Source: G965250275 sp965250275
Lineage (GTDB): Bacteria > Pseudomonadota > Alphaproteobacteria > Rhodobacterales > Rhodobacteraceae
Length of the DNA stretch: 64,000 bases
Assembly (NCBI GenBank): GCA_965250275.1
Contig: OZ252297.1
Location: 1,364,001 to 1,428,000 of the forward strand
Reading direction: 5' to 3'
How positions within the stretch are numbered: the first letter of the stretch is position 1; each line of letters begins with the position of its first letter. Position numbers and translations under genes: made by a program. The notes under the pieces were generated by a model. It did no database searches. It was not told where the DNA came from and worked only from the letters and a program-made list of their open reading frames with translations. Below are positions 1-8,335 of this stretch, piece after piece.

Positions 1-20
1 GTTCTGTCATCTATGAGCCT

Positions 21-2054
21 TTAGCTCGCGATCTTGCCACCACCTGTTTTGGTGACCACCACCACAGAGGGGCGTGGCGGCATCGCCGGATCAAAGTCGG
101 GCCAACGGGTCGCCGGATCCTCAAAGGTCGAATTGCGCTCGAACCCTTTGAAATCCTTGGTTCCGTCGGTGCCCGGGTGCTGGACGGCGAGGAAAAGCGT
201 TTCGTCGTTGTCCGCAAAGTATGGGCCACAGAGTTCGCCACCAACCGGGCAGCGGAAGAACAGTTTGGACATCCCGCGCAGATCACCCTCGGTTTCCAGT
301 GAATAGAGACCGTCGGATTTGCCGGTTTTGCCCCAGCTGCTGCCCTGGTCGGTCGAGATCCAGAGCCGGCCATCCGCGTCAATCACGCAGTTGTCGGGGG
401 ATCCGAACCAACCACTTTCCGAGGTGTCGGGGTGCCACTGGGCGCCGACCTCGGCGATTGTGGGATCACCACATTTCACCAGGATTGACCAGGTGCCCTT
501 GGTCGCCGCATGGTTCCCACCGTCTTCTTTGATCTCGATGATATGGCCAAACGAGCTTTCCGCGCGGGGGTTCGCCGCATCGACCTGATCGGCTTTGCGG
601 CGTGTGTTGTTGGTCAGCATGATGTAGGCTGTGCCATCGCCGCGGGGTTGGGCGTCCTCGGGGCGATCCATCGGCGTCGCACCAAGGGCGTCCGCGGCCA
701 ACCGGGCGTCAATCACCACGTCAGCCTGGCTGTTGAAGCCGTTCTCTGCTGTCAACGGTCCCTCGCCGTGAACCAGCGGCAGCCAGTCGACAGTGCCATC
801 GTCATTGAACCGCGCGACATAGAGCGTGCCATCGTCCAGCAGCTCGGAGCCAAAGCCCTCGTTGCCGGTAACTGTGCCGTTGGACACATATTTGTACTGA
901 TAGTCGAACCGGTTGTCGTCACCGGTGTAGATCACCAGTTTGCCATCGCTGGAGACTGCAGTTTCCGCACCTTCGTGACGGAACCGACCCATGGAGGTCA
1001 GTTTGCGGGGCGGCGTATCCGGATTCATCGGGTCAACCTCGACAACCCAACCGAAGCGGTTGGATTCGTTGGGTTCCTTGTCGATGTTGAACCGGTCATG
1101 GTATTGACCCCATGCGTACCAGCGCCCCGGAACGCCGTAACGTTTCATGCTGTCGGCCTCAGCTTGTCCTGAAATGTCGGGTTTGCCTTCGCCATCCACA
1201 ACGTCCGTCCAGAAATAGCCGTGGAAGTTCTCTTCGGCCATCAGATAGGTGCCCCAGGGGGTCATGCCGCCCGCGCAGTTGTTGATTGTGCCGATCACCT
1301 TCATGCCGGAAGGGTCTGCATTGGTCTTCATCCGGTCGTGCCCCGCTGCAGGGCCGCTGATCGTCATTTCCGTGTCCAGCGGTGTCACGCGGCGGTTGCG
1401 CGGGCTGTCCTTGACCAAGGACCATTTGCCGTCCGGGCCTTTGGCGATTTCGACAACGCTGCCGCCATGAGCCGCCATTTCGATGTCCACCAGATCTTTG
1501 GTCATGCCAGTAAACCCATCACGGTCCTGGCGGCCCAGCCCCGGGAACATCACCTCTTCATTGGTGTACTCGTGGTTCACGCACAGCATGCCGCGCCCCG
1601 GTTCGATTTCGGCGAAACCGACATAGTCGTTGTTGTAGCCGAACTGTTTCAGCTGTGCCGCGGCGGTTTGGTTCATCACGTCAAAGGCTGGCGCATCGGC
1701 AGTGATCGGGTCACCCCAGCGCAACAGAATGTCTGCCTCGTAGCCGTCCGCGATGTGATGCGTCTCGTCGTTACCCCAGGTCAGTTCGTCGAAAACGAAC
1801 CGATCCTTAGAATGGCCCGCAGCAGAGGCCTGCCGTGGTGCGACCAGAGCCGATGAGCCAAAAAGGGCAGCGGCAGCGGACACTCCCAGGGCGCCCCGCA
1901 ACATGTCGCGCCGGCCATAGCGTCGGTTGATCACATCGCCGATGGTGTTTCCAAGGTTCGGGTTTGTCGGGATATCATCAAAGGCTTCGAAGGCCTCGGC
2001 CTTGTTGCCATGTTCTGGATCGCTGATGATCTGATCACGCAGGTTCTTGGTCAT
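21..2054 (-). CDS. phoX: PhoX-family (DUF839) alkaline phosphatase, Tat-exported
   Basis: This 677-residue protein matches the PhoX/DUF839 family, Ca- and Fe-dependent phosphatases that release phosphate from organic esters in the periplasm. The N-terminus carries a Tat signal near residues 44-79: GRRDMLRGALG followed by an alanine-rich hydrophobic stretch. The start is the ATG at 2054, preceded by GAGGA at a suitable distance; the reading frame stays open further upstream but has no comparable ribosome binding site. Family-typical segments include GRGMLCVNHEYTNEE and NNCAGGMTPWGTYLMAEEN, the second probably a cofactor-binding region. The length is normal for PhoX. It is a single-gene unit, and a weak Pho-box-like sequence lies about 75-90 bases upstream of the start. 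The family assignment is secure; the physiological substrate is inferred. Confidence 0.9.
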   Translation of the reverse strand: MTKNLRDQIISDPEHGNKAEAFEAFDDIPTNPNLGNTIGDVINRRYGRRDMLRGALGVSAAAALFGSSALVAPRQASAAGHSKDRFVFDELTWGNDETHHIADGYEADILLRWGDPITADAPAFDVMNQTAAAQLKQFGYNNDYVGFAEIEPGRGMLCVNHEYTNEEVMFPGLGRQDRDGFTGMTKDLVDIEMAAHGGSVVEIAKGPDGKWSLVKDSPRNRRVTPLDTEMTISGPAAGHDRMKTNADPSGMKVIGTINNCAGGMTPWGTYLMAEENFHGYFWTDVVDGEGKPDISGQAEADSMKRYGVPGRWYAWGQYHDRFNIDKEPNESNRFGWVVEVDPMNPDTPPRKLTSMGRFRHEGAETAVSSDGKLVIYTGDDNRFDYQYKYVSNGTVTGNEGFGSELLDDGTLYVARFNDDGTVDWLPLVHGEGPLTAENGFNSQADVVIDARLAADALGATPMDRPEDAQPRGDGTAYIMLTNNTRRKADQVDAANPRAESSFGHIIEIKEDGGNHAATKGTWSILVKCGDPTIAEVGAQWHPDTSESGWFGSPDNCVIDADGRLWISTDQGSSWGKTGKSDGLYSLETEGDLRGMSKLFFRCPVGGELCGPYFADNDETLFLAVQHPGTDGTKDFKGFERNSTFEDPATRWPDFDPAMPPRPSVVVVTKTGGGKIAS

Positions 2055-2127
2055 GCTAGTCCTCGCTGTCGTATGCAATGGCTCAGGGTTCGCTTCAGCC
2101 ATGGGCTGAAACGTATATGTAGCAGAT

Positions 2128-2145
2128 AACGCAGGGTTGTGACGG
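2128..2145 (-). promoter_or_regulatory. Weak Pho-box-like sequence upstream of phoX
   Basis: Read on the minus strand, this 18-mer begins CCGTCACAACC and continues CTGCGTT. About 11 of 18 positions agree with the PhoB consensus built from two CTGTCAT-type half sites. It lies in the 251-bp gap upstream of the phosphatase gene. The second half site is degenerate, so this is only a tentative PhoB site. Confidence 0.25.
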
Positions 2146-2305
2146 TTATACGAAATCCCTAACCGGAAATGGAAAGAATTTGCGCACTTTATCAATATCT
2201 TATGAGATCAATTCGCATCAAGAGTACGCCAGCCGCGCGGAGGCCTCACCGCAGAGAATCACTTGCCGACGTGCGTTGATCGGATCAATGCCGCAAGCGG
2301 TTGTT

Positions 2306-3274
2306 CTAGGCGGTGCCAGCGAGGTGACAGGCAACGCGGCTGCTCTTGACGTTGCGCAGTTGCGGCCTGTCAGTTCGGCAGACATCTGTTGCGATCGGGC
2401 AACGCGGATGAAAGACGCAACCGGGGGGCGGATTGATCGGATCGGGGATCTCGCCGACCGGCGGTTCCTCTTCGCGTCCAAACGTGTCCATGCGCGGGGC
2501 CGCGGTCAGCAACATCTGGGTGTACGGATGCTGTGGATCGGAGAACAGGTCTTCGGGTGCGGCTTCCTCGACAAGCCGGCCAAGATAGAGAACGCCGATA
2601 CGGTCCGCCATGTGCCGCACAACAGTCAGATCATGGGAGATGAACAGATATGTCAGGCCCAGCCGGTCCTTCAGGTCCGACATCAGGTTCAGGACCTGGG
2701 CCTGCACGCTGACATCAAGGGCCGAGGTTGGCTCGTCACACACGATCAGTTGTGGTTCCGAGGCCAGCGCGCGGGCGACGCAGATCCTCTGCCGTTGCCC
2801 GCCGGAAAACTGATGAGGGAATTTCTCGGCATCCTCAGGTGCCATACCGACCTGCGTGAGCAGGCGTTGAGCCAGACCGCTGGCATCACCACCGCGGGCG
2901 GTCACAGGTTCGGTGATGATGTCTTTGACCCGCCAGCGCGGGTTCAGAGAGGCGTAGGGGTCCTGAAAGATCATCTGGATGCGGGCCCGCACAGCATCCA
3001 CTTTGGCGGCATCGGTCTCTCGGGCCAGATCCACGCCATCGATTTCGACCGATCCTTCGCTCGGCCGCAGCAGTCCCACAAGGATCTTGCCGATGGTGGA
3101 TTTGCCAGAGCCGGACTCCCCGACCAGCGCATAGACGGACCGCTCTTCGATGCCGAAGGTTACGTCTGACACGGCGGTGAGGATCTGCTTTGGCTGCCGC
3201 TCCAAAACCCGGTTCAACCAGGGCTTGGACACGTCGAACAGTTTGCTGAGATGTCGGATCGCAACCAGTGTCAT
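2306..3274 (-). CDS. dppF: Dipeptide/oligopeptide ABC transporter ATPase, DppF type
   Basis: A 322-residue ATP-binding subunit of a dipeptide/oligopeptide-type ABC importer, acting at the cytoplasmic face with the partner ATPase encoded just upstream. Visible motifs are Walker A GESGSGKST, the signature FSGGQRQRICVARAL and Walker B LIVCDEPTSALD, followed by the C-terminal oligopeptide-transporter region GCVFHPRCPIATDVC with conserved cysteines. The ATG at 3274 overlaps the stop of the upstream ATPase gene by four bases (ATGA), which fixes the start and implies translational coupling. It is the last gene of the minus-strand operon SBP-B-C-unknown-D-F. The substrate (peptide, nickel or another small amide) cannot be told from sequence. 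Confidence 0.9.
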   Translation of the reverse strand: MTLVAIRHLSKLFDVSKPWLNRVLERQPKQILTAVSDVTFGIEERSVYALVGESGSGKSTIGKILVGLLRPSEGSVEIDGVDLARETDAAKVDAVRARIQMIFQDPYASLNPRWRVKDIITEPVTARGGDASGLAQRLLTQVGMAPEDAEKFPHQFSGGQRQRICVARALASEPQLIVCDEPTSALDVSVQAQVLNLMSDLKDRLGLTYLFISHDLTVVRHMADRIGVLYLGRLVEEAAPEDLFSDPQHPYTQMLLTAAPRMDTFGREEEPPVGEIPDPINPPPGCVFHPRCPIATDVCRTDRPQLRNVKSSRVACHLAGTA

Positions 3275-4236
3275 GTCTCGGCTCCCATCGGAAACCAGCA
3301 GGCGCCACCGCTGCGGAGTGTCGGGCCGGGGTCGCGCGCGCATTTGTCCACTGCTTTAGGGCATCGGGGGTGAAAGGCACACCCCGTTGGCAACTCGTTA
3401 AGCCGTGGCATGGCACCGGGTATCTGATGCAGTCGCGCTTTGCCATGACTTGCGGCCGGCATCGATCCGACAAGGCCATGGGTGTAGGGATGGCGAGGAT
3501 GGGTCAAAACATCCCGGACCGGTCCAAGTTCGATGAGTTTCCCGGCATACATAACGGCGACACGGTCTGCCGCTTCAGCGATCACCCCCATGTCGTGGGT
3601 GACCAGGATCACCGATGTGCCATGCTCCCGGCAGAGCCGTTTCAAAAGGGCGATGATCTGGGCCTGAACCGACACGTCCAGCGCGGTGGTGGGTTCGTCT
3701 GCAATCACCAGAGATGGTTCTGCGCAGAGCGCCAGCGCGATCACAACGCGTTGCCGCATGCCCCCCGAAAACTCGTGCGGATAGGAGTTAATGCGTTCTG
3801 CGGCTGCGGGAATACCGACCTCTTCGAGCGCGGCCAGGGCGCGCGCCTGCGCCTCTGCGCGGGAGACATTGAGATGTTCCTCGATCGTTTCGGAGAGCTG
3901 TTCGCCAATCGGCAGCAATGGGTTCAGGGAGGTCAGCGGATCCTGAAAGACCATGCCGATTTCTTTGCCGCGGACCTTGCGCATCTGCGCGGGGCTGAGT
4001 TGATCGATCCGTTGCCCCTTCAGCCAGATCTCACCGCCGGCAATGTGCGCCGGGCGGTCGAGAAGCCCGATGACCGCATTGCCGGTCATGGATTTGCCGG
4101 CACCGGATTCCCCGACAACCCCAAGGATCTCGCCGGGCGCAATGTCATAGGAGACTTCGTTCACAGGACGCAGCACAGCGCGCCGCGTAGGAATTTCGAC
4201 AGTGAGGTCGCGGACGGAGAGAACCAATGTACTCAT
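3271..4236 (-). CDS. dppD: Dipeptide/oligopeptide ABC transporter ATPase, DppD type
   Basis: A 321-residue ABC ATPase of the DppD/OppD group, which pairs with the DppF-type subunit to drive peptide-type import. Walker A reads GESGAGKS, the signature FSGGMRQRVVIALAL and Walker B LVIADEPTTALD. The C-terminal GCAFHPRCPKAVDKC region has the cysteines typical of oligopeptide ATPases. The start at ATG 4236 is chosen because it overlaps the stop codon of the small upstream gene (ATGA); the frame is open nine codons further upstream but there is no better start there. The gene is unusual only in that a small unknown gene separates it from the permeases. Confidence 0.9.
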   Translation of the reverse strand: MSTLVLSVRDLTVEIPTRRAVLRPVNEVSYDIAPGEILGVVGESGAGKSMTGNAVIGLLDRPAHIAGGEIWLKGQRIDQLSPAQMRKVRGKEIGMVFQDPLTSLNPLLPIGEQLSETIEEHLNVSRAEAQARALAALEEVGIPAAAERINSYPHEFSGGMRQRVVIALALCAEPSLVIADEPTTALDVSVQAQIIALLKRLCREHGTSVILVTHDMGVIAEAADRVAVMYAGKLIELGPVRDVLTHPRHPYTHGLVGSMPAASHGKARLHQIPGAMPRLNELPTGCAFHPRCPKAVDKCARDPGPTLRSGGACWFPMGAET

Positions 4237-4559
4237 TTCTCTATCAGTGGCCTTTGCCTGCAAAACTCTTCGGTGAGTTCCATGAATTTCTCAAATTGTC
4301 TTTCCTTGCTTTCGTATTCGCTTATCAAGCCTTGCCAGCCGATCGTTCTGTTATCGCCGTAGTGGCGTTCGACAAAGTCGTGAAAACCCTCAAAGAAGGC
4401 GTCCGCAAAAACGTCATTGTCAGGCGCATGGCATCTGTGCGCACGCCAGCCTTCAAGGTGGCTGTGAACATCCCAGAGGTTATTGCTGCCGAAAAACATT
4501 CCCGGTCGGCGGGAGGCCATTCTAAGATATGACATCAGGTGGCTTGAGGTTTCAGCCAC
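4233..4559 (-). CDS. Small unknown protein within the peptide-transporter operon
   Basis: I do not recognise this 108-residue protein. It starts with GTG at 4559, four bases after the DppC stop; an alternative ATG lies at 4535. Its stop overlaps the ATG of the DppD gene, so it is stitched into the operon. There is no signal peptide or membrane segment. It is rich in aromatic and charged residues (FFGSNNLWDVHSHLEGW, EGFHDFVERHYGDN) and ends in a charged, probably helical tail (EYESKERQFEKFMELTEEF). Base use differs from its neighbours: by hand count 4261-4320 is about 38% GC, while flanking genes are clearly GC-rich. This suggests later insertion into a standard five-gene operon. The opposite strand is also open here, but operon context favours this frame. 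Confidence 0.65.
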   Translation of the reverse strand: MAETSSHLMSYLRMASRRPGMFFGSNNLWDVHSHLEGWRAHRCHAPDNDVFADAFFEGFHDFVERHYGDNRTIGWQGLISEYESKERQFEKFMELTEEFCRQRPLIEK

Positions 4560-4563
4560 AAGG

Positions 4564-5523
4564 TCACCGCAACTTTGGATTCAGCGCATCCCGCAGCCAG
4601 TCACCCAGAAGGTTTACGCTGAGCGCCAGCGCCAGCAGGGTCACGGCGGGAAAGAGCAGAATCCACCACTCGCCAGAAAAGAGGAAGCCCTGACCAATGC
4701 GGATCAGTGTTCCCAGCGAGGGTTGCGTCGGCGGGGCGCCGACACCCAGAAAGCTGAGTGTGGCTTCGGCAATGATAGCCAGCGCCAGAGAAATGGTGGC
4801 AATGACCAGAACAGGCGACAGAATGTTTGGCAGAATGTGGCGCATCATGATGGCAGTGCCCGACCGACCGATCAGCCGCGCCGCCTGAACGTATTCCCGG
4901 TTCTTCTCAACCAGCGTTGCGCCGCGCACCACGCGGGCAAACTGCACCCAGTCCGACAATCCAATCGCCACGATCAGCACCCAAATGGCCATCTGATCGC
5001 GGAATTCGATGGGCGTGAAGCCTTTGGCAATGCCAAAGATCAGCATGGCCACGAGGATTGCCGGAAACGTCAGCTGAACGTCGGCGACCCGCATGATAAT
5101 GGTCTCGGTCCAGCCGCCGACATAGGCGGCCAGCAGGCCCAGCGTGACTCCGATCAACATGGCCAGCAACACCGCGGCGAAGCCGACAAAGAGCGAGATC
5201 CGCATCCCATAGAGGATGGTGGAGAACAGGTCCCGGCCTTGATCGTCTGTGCCCAACAGGAAGCTTTCGCCGGTAAAGGCGTTGGGTTCCATCGGTGGTG
5301 TGAAGCCGTTCATCAGGTTCAGGGTGGCGGGGTTGAACGGATCGTGTGGGGCGATCCAAGGCGCGAAAACCGCCGCCAAAACCAAAACTACCACGATTCC
5401 CAACGATACGATGGCAACCGGGGAATGGCGGAAAGACCATGCGAAATCGCTGTCCCACCATTCGGCAAAGCGCGAGCGGCGCACCGGTTCTGCCGCGGGA
5501 AGATCAGGTGCCAGATCGGTCAT
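4564..5523 (-). CDS. dppC: Dipeptide/oligopeptide ABC transporter permease, DppC type
   Basis: A 319-residue inner-membrane permease of the DppC/OppC family. It has a cytoplasmic N-terminus, a first membrane helix near residues 37-58 (VAIVSLGIVVVLVLAAVFAP), the DppC-type linker APHDPFNPATLN, and then the usual five-helix BPD_transp_1 core with the EAA-like segment YVQAARLIGRSGTAIMMRHI that contacts the ATPase. The ATG at 5523 overlaps the upstream permease stop by four bases. It forms the heterodimeric channel with the DppB-type protein. Length and topology are normal for the family. Confidence 0.9.
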   Translation of the reverse strand: MTDLAPDLPAAEPVRRSRFAEWWDSDFAWSFRHSPVAIVSLGIVVVLVLAAVFAPWIAPHDPFNPATLNLMNGFTPPMEPNAFTGESFLLGTDDQGRDLFSTILYGMRISLFVGFAAVLLAMLIGVTLGLLAAYVGGWTETIIMRVADVQLTFPAILVAMLIFGIAKGFTPIEFRDQMAIWVLIVAIGLSDWVQFARVVRGATLVEKNREYVQAARLIGRSGTAIMMRHILPNILSPVLVIATISLALAIIAEATLSFLGVGAPPTQPSLGTLIRIGQGFLFSGEWWILLFPAVTLLALALSVNLLGDWLRDALNPKLR

Positions 5524-6497
5524 GCGGTCCTCCCATCCACGCGCAGGCGCGGATCAATGGCATAGTAGAGCAGATCGACGATCAGGTTGATTGCAACGAA
5601 CATCACTGAAATCAGCATCAGATAGGCGGCCATCACCGGTATATCGACGAACTGGACCGCGTTGATGAAAAGCAGGCCCACGCCGGGCCACTGAAACACG
5701 GTCTCGGTGATGATCGCGAAGGCAATGATGCTGCCCAGTTGCAGACCGGTCACCGTAATCACAGGCACCAGCGTATTCTTGAGCGCGTGGCGGAAGTTCA
5801 CGGCGCGCTCGTTCAATCCACGCGCCCGGGCAAAGCGGATGTAATCGGCGCGCAGCACTTCCAGCATCTCGGATCGCACAAGCCGCATGATCAAGGTCAT
5901 CTGATAGAGGCCCAATGTGATCGAAGGCAGAATGAGGGCCTTCAACCCGCTGGCAGTCAGGAACCCGGTGGACCAGTTTCCGATCATCACCGTTTCACCT
6001 CGTCCAAACGAAGGTAACCAGTCCAACTCCACCGAAAACACGTAAATCAATAATATCCCAATCAAAAATGTCGGTAGCGACACCCCTATCAGGCTGAGAG
6101 TCATGATCAGATTTGCTGCGATCCCTCGCCTTCGGATGGCGGTAAACACCCCGAGCGCGATGCCGCCCGTGATTGCGAGCAGTCCGGACACAAAGGCCAA
6201 CTCCAAAGTCGCCGGTGCCCGTTCCGCCAAAATGGTCGAAACGGGCCGCCCCTGCCGGTAGGACACGCCGAAGTTGCCTTGAACCGCGCCTTTCAGAAAC
6301 TTCCAATACTGCACCGGAAACGGCTGATCGAGCCCAAGTTCGGTGCGCAAACGATCGATATCCGCTTGTGTTCGTTCCTGTCCGAGCATGTTGTCGACCG
6401 GATCACCGACGAACCGGAACATCGAAAAGGCCACTAGGCCCACGACCAGCAGGACCAGCACAGACTGAAAGACACGACGTATGATGTAAGCGAGCAT
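5520..6497 (-). CDS. dppB: Dipeptide/oligopeptide ABC transporter permease, DppB type
   Basis: A 325-residue inner-membrane permease of the DppB/OppB family. The N-terminus MLAYIIRRVFQSVLVLLVVG is the family hallmark: a short basic stretch followed by helix 1. Also visible are the periplasmic LGLDQPFPVQYWKFL segment and the EAA-like loop YIRFARARGLNERAVNFRHAL. The ATG at 6497 fits the conserved N-terminus better than the open frame seven codons further upstream. A 115-bp gap separates it from the upstream SBP gene, a common arrangement that lets the SBP be made in excess. Confidence 0.9.
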   Translation of the reverse strand: MLAYIIRRVFQSVLVLLVVGLVAFSMFRFVGDPVDNMLGQERTQADIDRLRTELGLDQPFPVQYWKFLKGAVQGNFGVSYRQGRPVSTILAERAPATLELAFVSGLLAITGGIALGVFTAIRRRGIAANLIMTLSLIGVSLPTFLIGILLIYVFSVELDWLPSFGRGETVMIGNWSTGFLTASGLKALILPSITLGLYQMTLIMRLVRSEMLEVLRADYIRFARARGLNERAVNFRHALKNTLVPVITVTGLQLGSIIAFAIITETVFQWPGVGLLFINAVQFVDIPVMAAYLMLISVMFVAINLIVDLLYYAIDPRLRVDGRTA

Positions 6498-6612
6498 TAA
6501 GGCGTTGTGTCCGACCAAGGGCCAACGGTCAAGTCACCCCGTGAACAGAAAGCACCGAGCATGAAAGCGCCGGTGTCAGCGCAGGCGACCCACTGGCGTC
6601 TTCAAAATCCTC

Positions 6613-8178
6613 CTAGTTCAGGGTCACCCAGCGCAAAAGAAAGAAGTTGTCGGGGCGCTGCGTAAGCGACACGTTCGACCGGGTGCCCCAGATCAGCGGC
6701 TGGACATACAGCGGGACATACGCCACCTCGGATTGCAGAATTCCAGCCACTTCATCAAGCATGGCCTGTCGCTTTGACTCATCCAGTTCGGATTGGATCT
6801 GGGGCAGCAGTTCATCAACGCGGGTGTTCGAGTAATCCCCGAAATTCCAGCTTCCCAGTTTCTTTTCCGCGTTTGGCGTGGCCGCCAGAAAGCGCACGGG
6901 ATGCTCTGCGTCGAATGTACCAGGGGACCAACCCAGCAGATACATATCGAAATTGTCCTCGCGCAGCTCCGGCCAGTAATTGCGCACTGGCATGGCATCA
7001 AGTTCGGCGCGCAGACCGATCTGGGCGAGCATTCCAACGACCGCCTGACACACAGCCTCGTCGTTCAGATACCGATCGTTGGGACATTTCAGGCCAAAGG
7101 AGAAGCCTTCGGGATAACCCGCCTCGTTCAGCAAGGCGCGTGCGGCGTCCAGATCGTAGGCCGGGCGGTCCGCAAGCGCAGGGGTATAGCCGCGCATGGC
7201 GGGGCTGACCAACTGACTGGCGGGTTCCGCATTGCCGCGCATGATCGTTTGCAGAATGGCGGGCACGTTCAGGGCATGCGCCACCGCTTGCCGAACGCGT
7301 ACATCGCCAAATGGGTTGGGCTGGCCTGCATCTGCGGAGAATTTGAGCGTTTCCGCCTGATGCGGGAACCCGAGCATGATGACCCGTGCCTCGATGCCCT
7401 GCGCGACAGAGACGTCTGGCGTTTCCTTGAGCCGGGCCGTGTCCTGAATCGGAACAGGGTTAATCATATCGACATCGCCTGACAGCAAAGCTGCCACCGC
7501 TGTGGCGGGGTTCTGAATGGGGGTGAACTCGGCGCGGGTGATATTGTGCTCGGCCGTGTCCCACCAATTCTCGAAGGGCTGCAGTTCGGTGCGCAAGCCG
7601 GGTTCGCGTGCAACAACGCGGAAGGCACCCGTGCCATTGGCATTGCGGGTGGCGTAGTTTTCGGCATCCTTTTCCGGCCGCGTGGCGGAATTGGCCTCCG
7701 CCCAATCGCGATCCATGATCATCCAGTTGGCGATGCTGTCCGGGAAGATCGGATTCGGGGCAGTGGTGAGAATGTCGACGGTGTATGGCCCCTGCACCTG
7801 AACATCCGCCACGGGTGCAAACCAACTGCGCGTGTCCGAGCTTTCGTCTGATGCCCGTTCGTACGAGAACAAGACATCATCCGCGTCGAAGGTGGCGCCG
7901 TCATGGAAGGTCACACCTTCCCTGAGAGTAAACCGCCAGCCGGCACCGTCAGGCAATGGCTCCCAGGCAGTGGCCAGCGCCGGCTCGATGGTCATGTCTT
8001 TCCCGCGCCGGACCAGACCTTCGTACGCGTTGTTGAGAAACCCCAGAACCGGCGCCGAGTTGACTGCGTGCGGATCGAGGGTTTGGGGATCCGTTGTCGA
8101 TGCCCAGCGAAACTCGTTGGCGTGCACAGCGCTCGACAGGGAAAAACAGACGGCAGCAAGTGTCAGAGGGCGTATCAT
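6613..8178 (-). CDS. Periplasmic substrate-binding protein of dipeptide-type ABC transporter
   Basis: A 521-residue SBP_bac_5 (DppA/OppA-like) protein that should capture the substrate in the periplasm for the downstream DppBCDF-type proteins. It has a Sec signal peptide in residues 1-20 (MIRPLTLAAVCFSLSSAVHA) and the family segment FTLREGVTFHDGATFDADDVLFSYERA. The start is the ATG at 8178, which has GGAG nine bases upstream; an ATG five codons earlier would overlap that site. It shares long similar blocks (for example PNDRYLNDEAVCQ) with the SBP at 10361-11941, so the two are paralogues. First gene of its operon. Confidence 0.9.
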   Translation of the reverse strand: MIRPLTLAAVCFSLSSAVHANEFRWASTTDPQTLDPHAVNSAPVLGFLNNAYEGLVRRGKDMTIEPALATAWEPLPDGAGWRFTLREGVTFHDGATFDADDVLFSYERASDESSDTRSWFAPVADVQVQGPYTVDILTTAPNPIFPDSIANWMIMDRDWAEANSATRPEKDAENYATRNANGTGAFRVVAREPGLRTELQPFENWWDTAEHNITRAEFTPIQNPATAVAALLSGDVDMINPVPIQDTARLKETPDVSVAQGIEARVIMLGFPHQAETLKFSADAGQPNPFGDVRVRQAVAHALNVPAILQTIMRGNAEPASQLVSPAMRGYTPALADRPAYDLDAARALLNEAGYPEGFSFGLKCPNDRYLNDEAVCQAVVGMLAQIGLRAELDAMPVRNYWPELREDNFDMYLLGWSPGTFDAEHPVRFLAATPNAEKKLGSWNFGDYSNTRVDELLPQIQSELDESKRQAMLDEVAGILQSEVAYVPLYVQPLIWGTRSNVSLTQRPDNFFLLRWVTLN

Positions 8179-8335
8179 GGTGGTCAACTCCATTCGAATC
8201 TTGATCAGGGTATCGCAGTGGCCGCGCCTTTGGTCTCACAAAGCTGAAATCCGCAATCTTGCCAGACCCGGTGCCGATCAGCAGACTACACGCATGACCG
8301 TGAATGTCACGGACCGGCCCTGGGACACCTGAAAG

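Noticed and set aside
4227..4532. Plus-strand 101-codon frame opposite the small unknown gene
   Set aside because: The minus-strand frame is joined to operon neighbours by a 4-base gap and an ATGA overlap; the plus frame has no such context.
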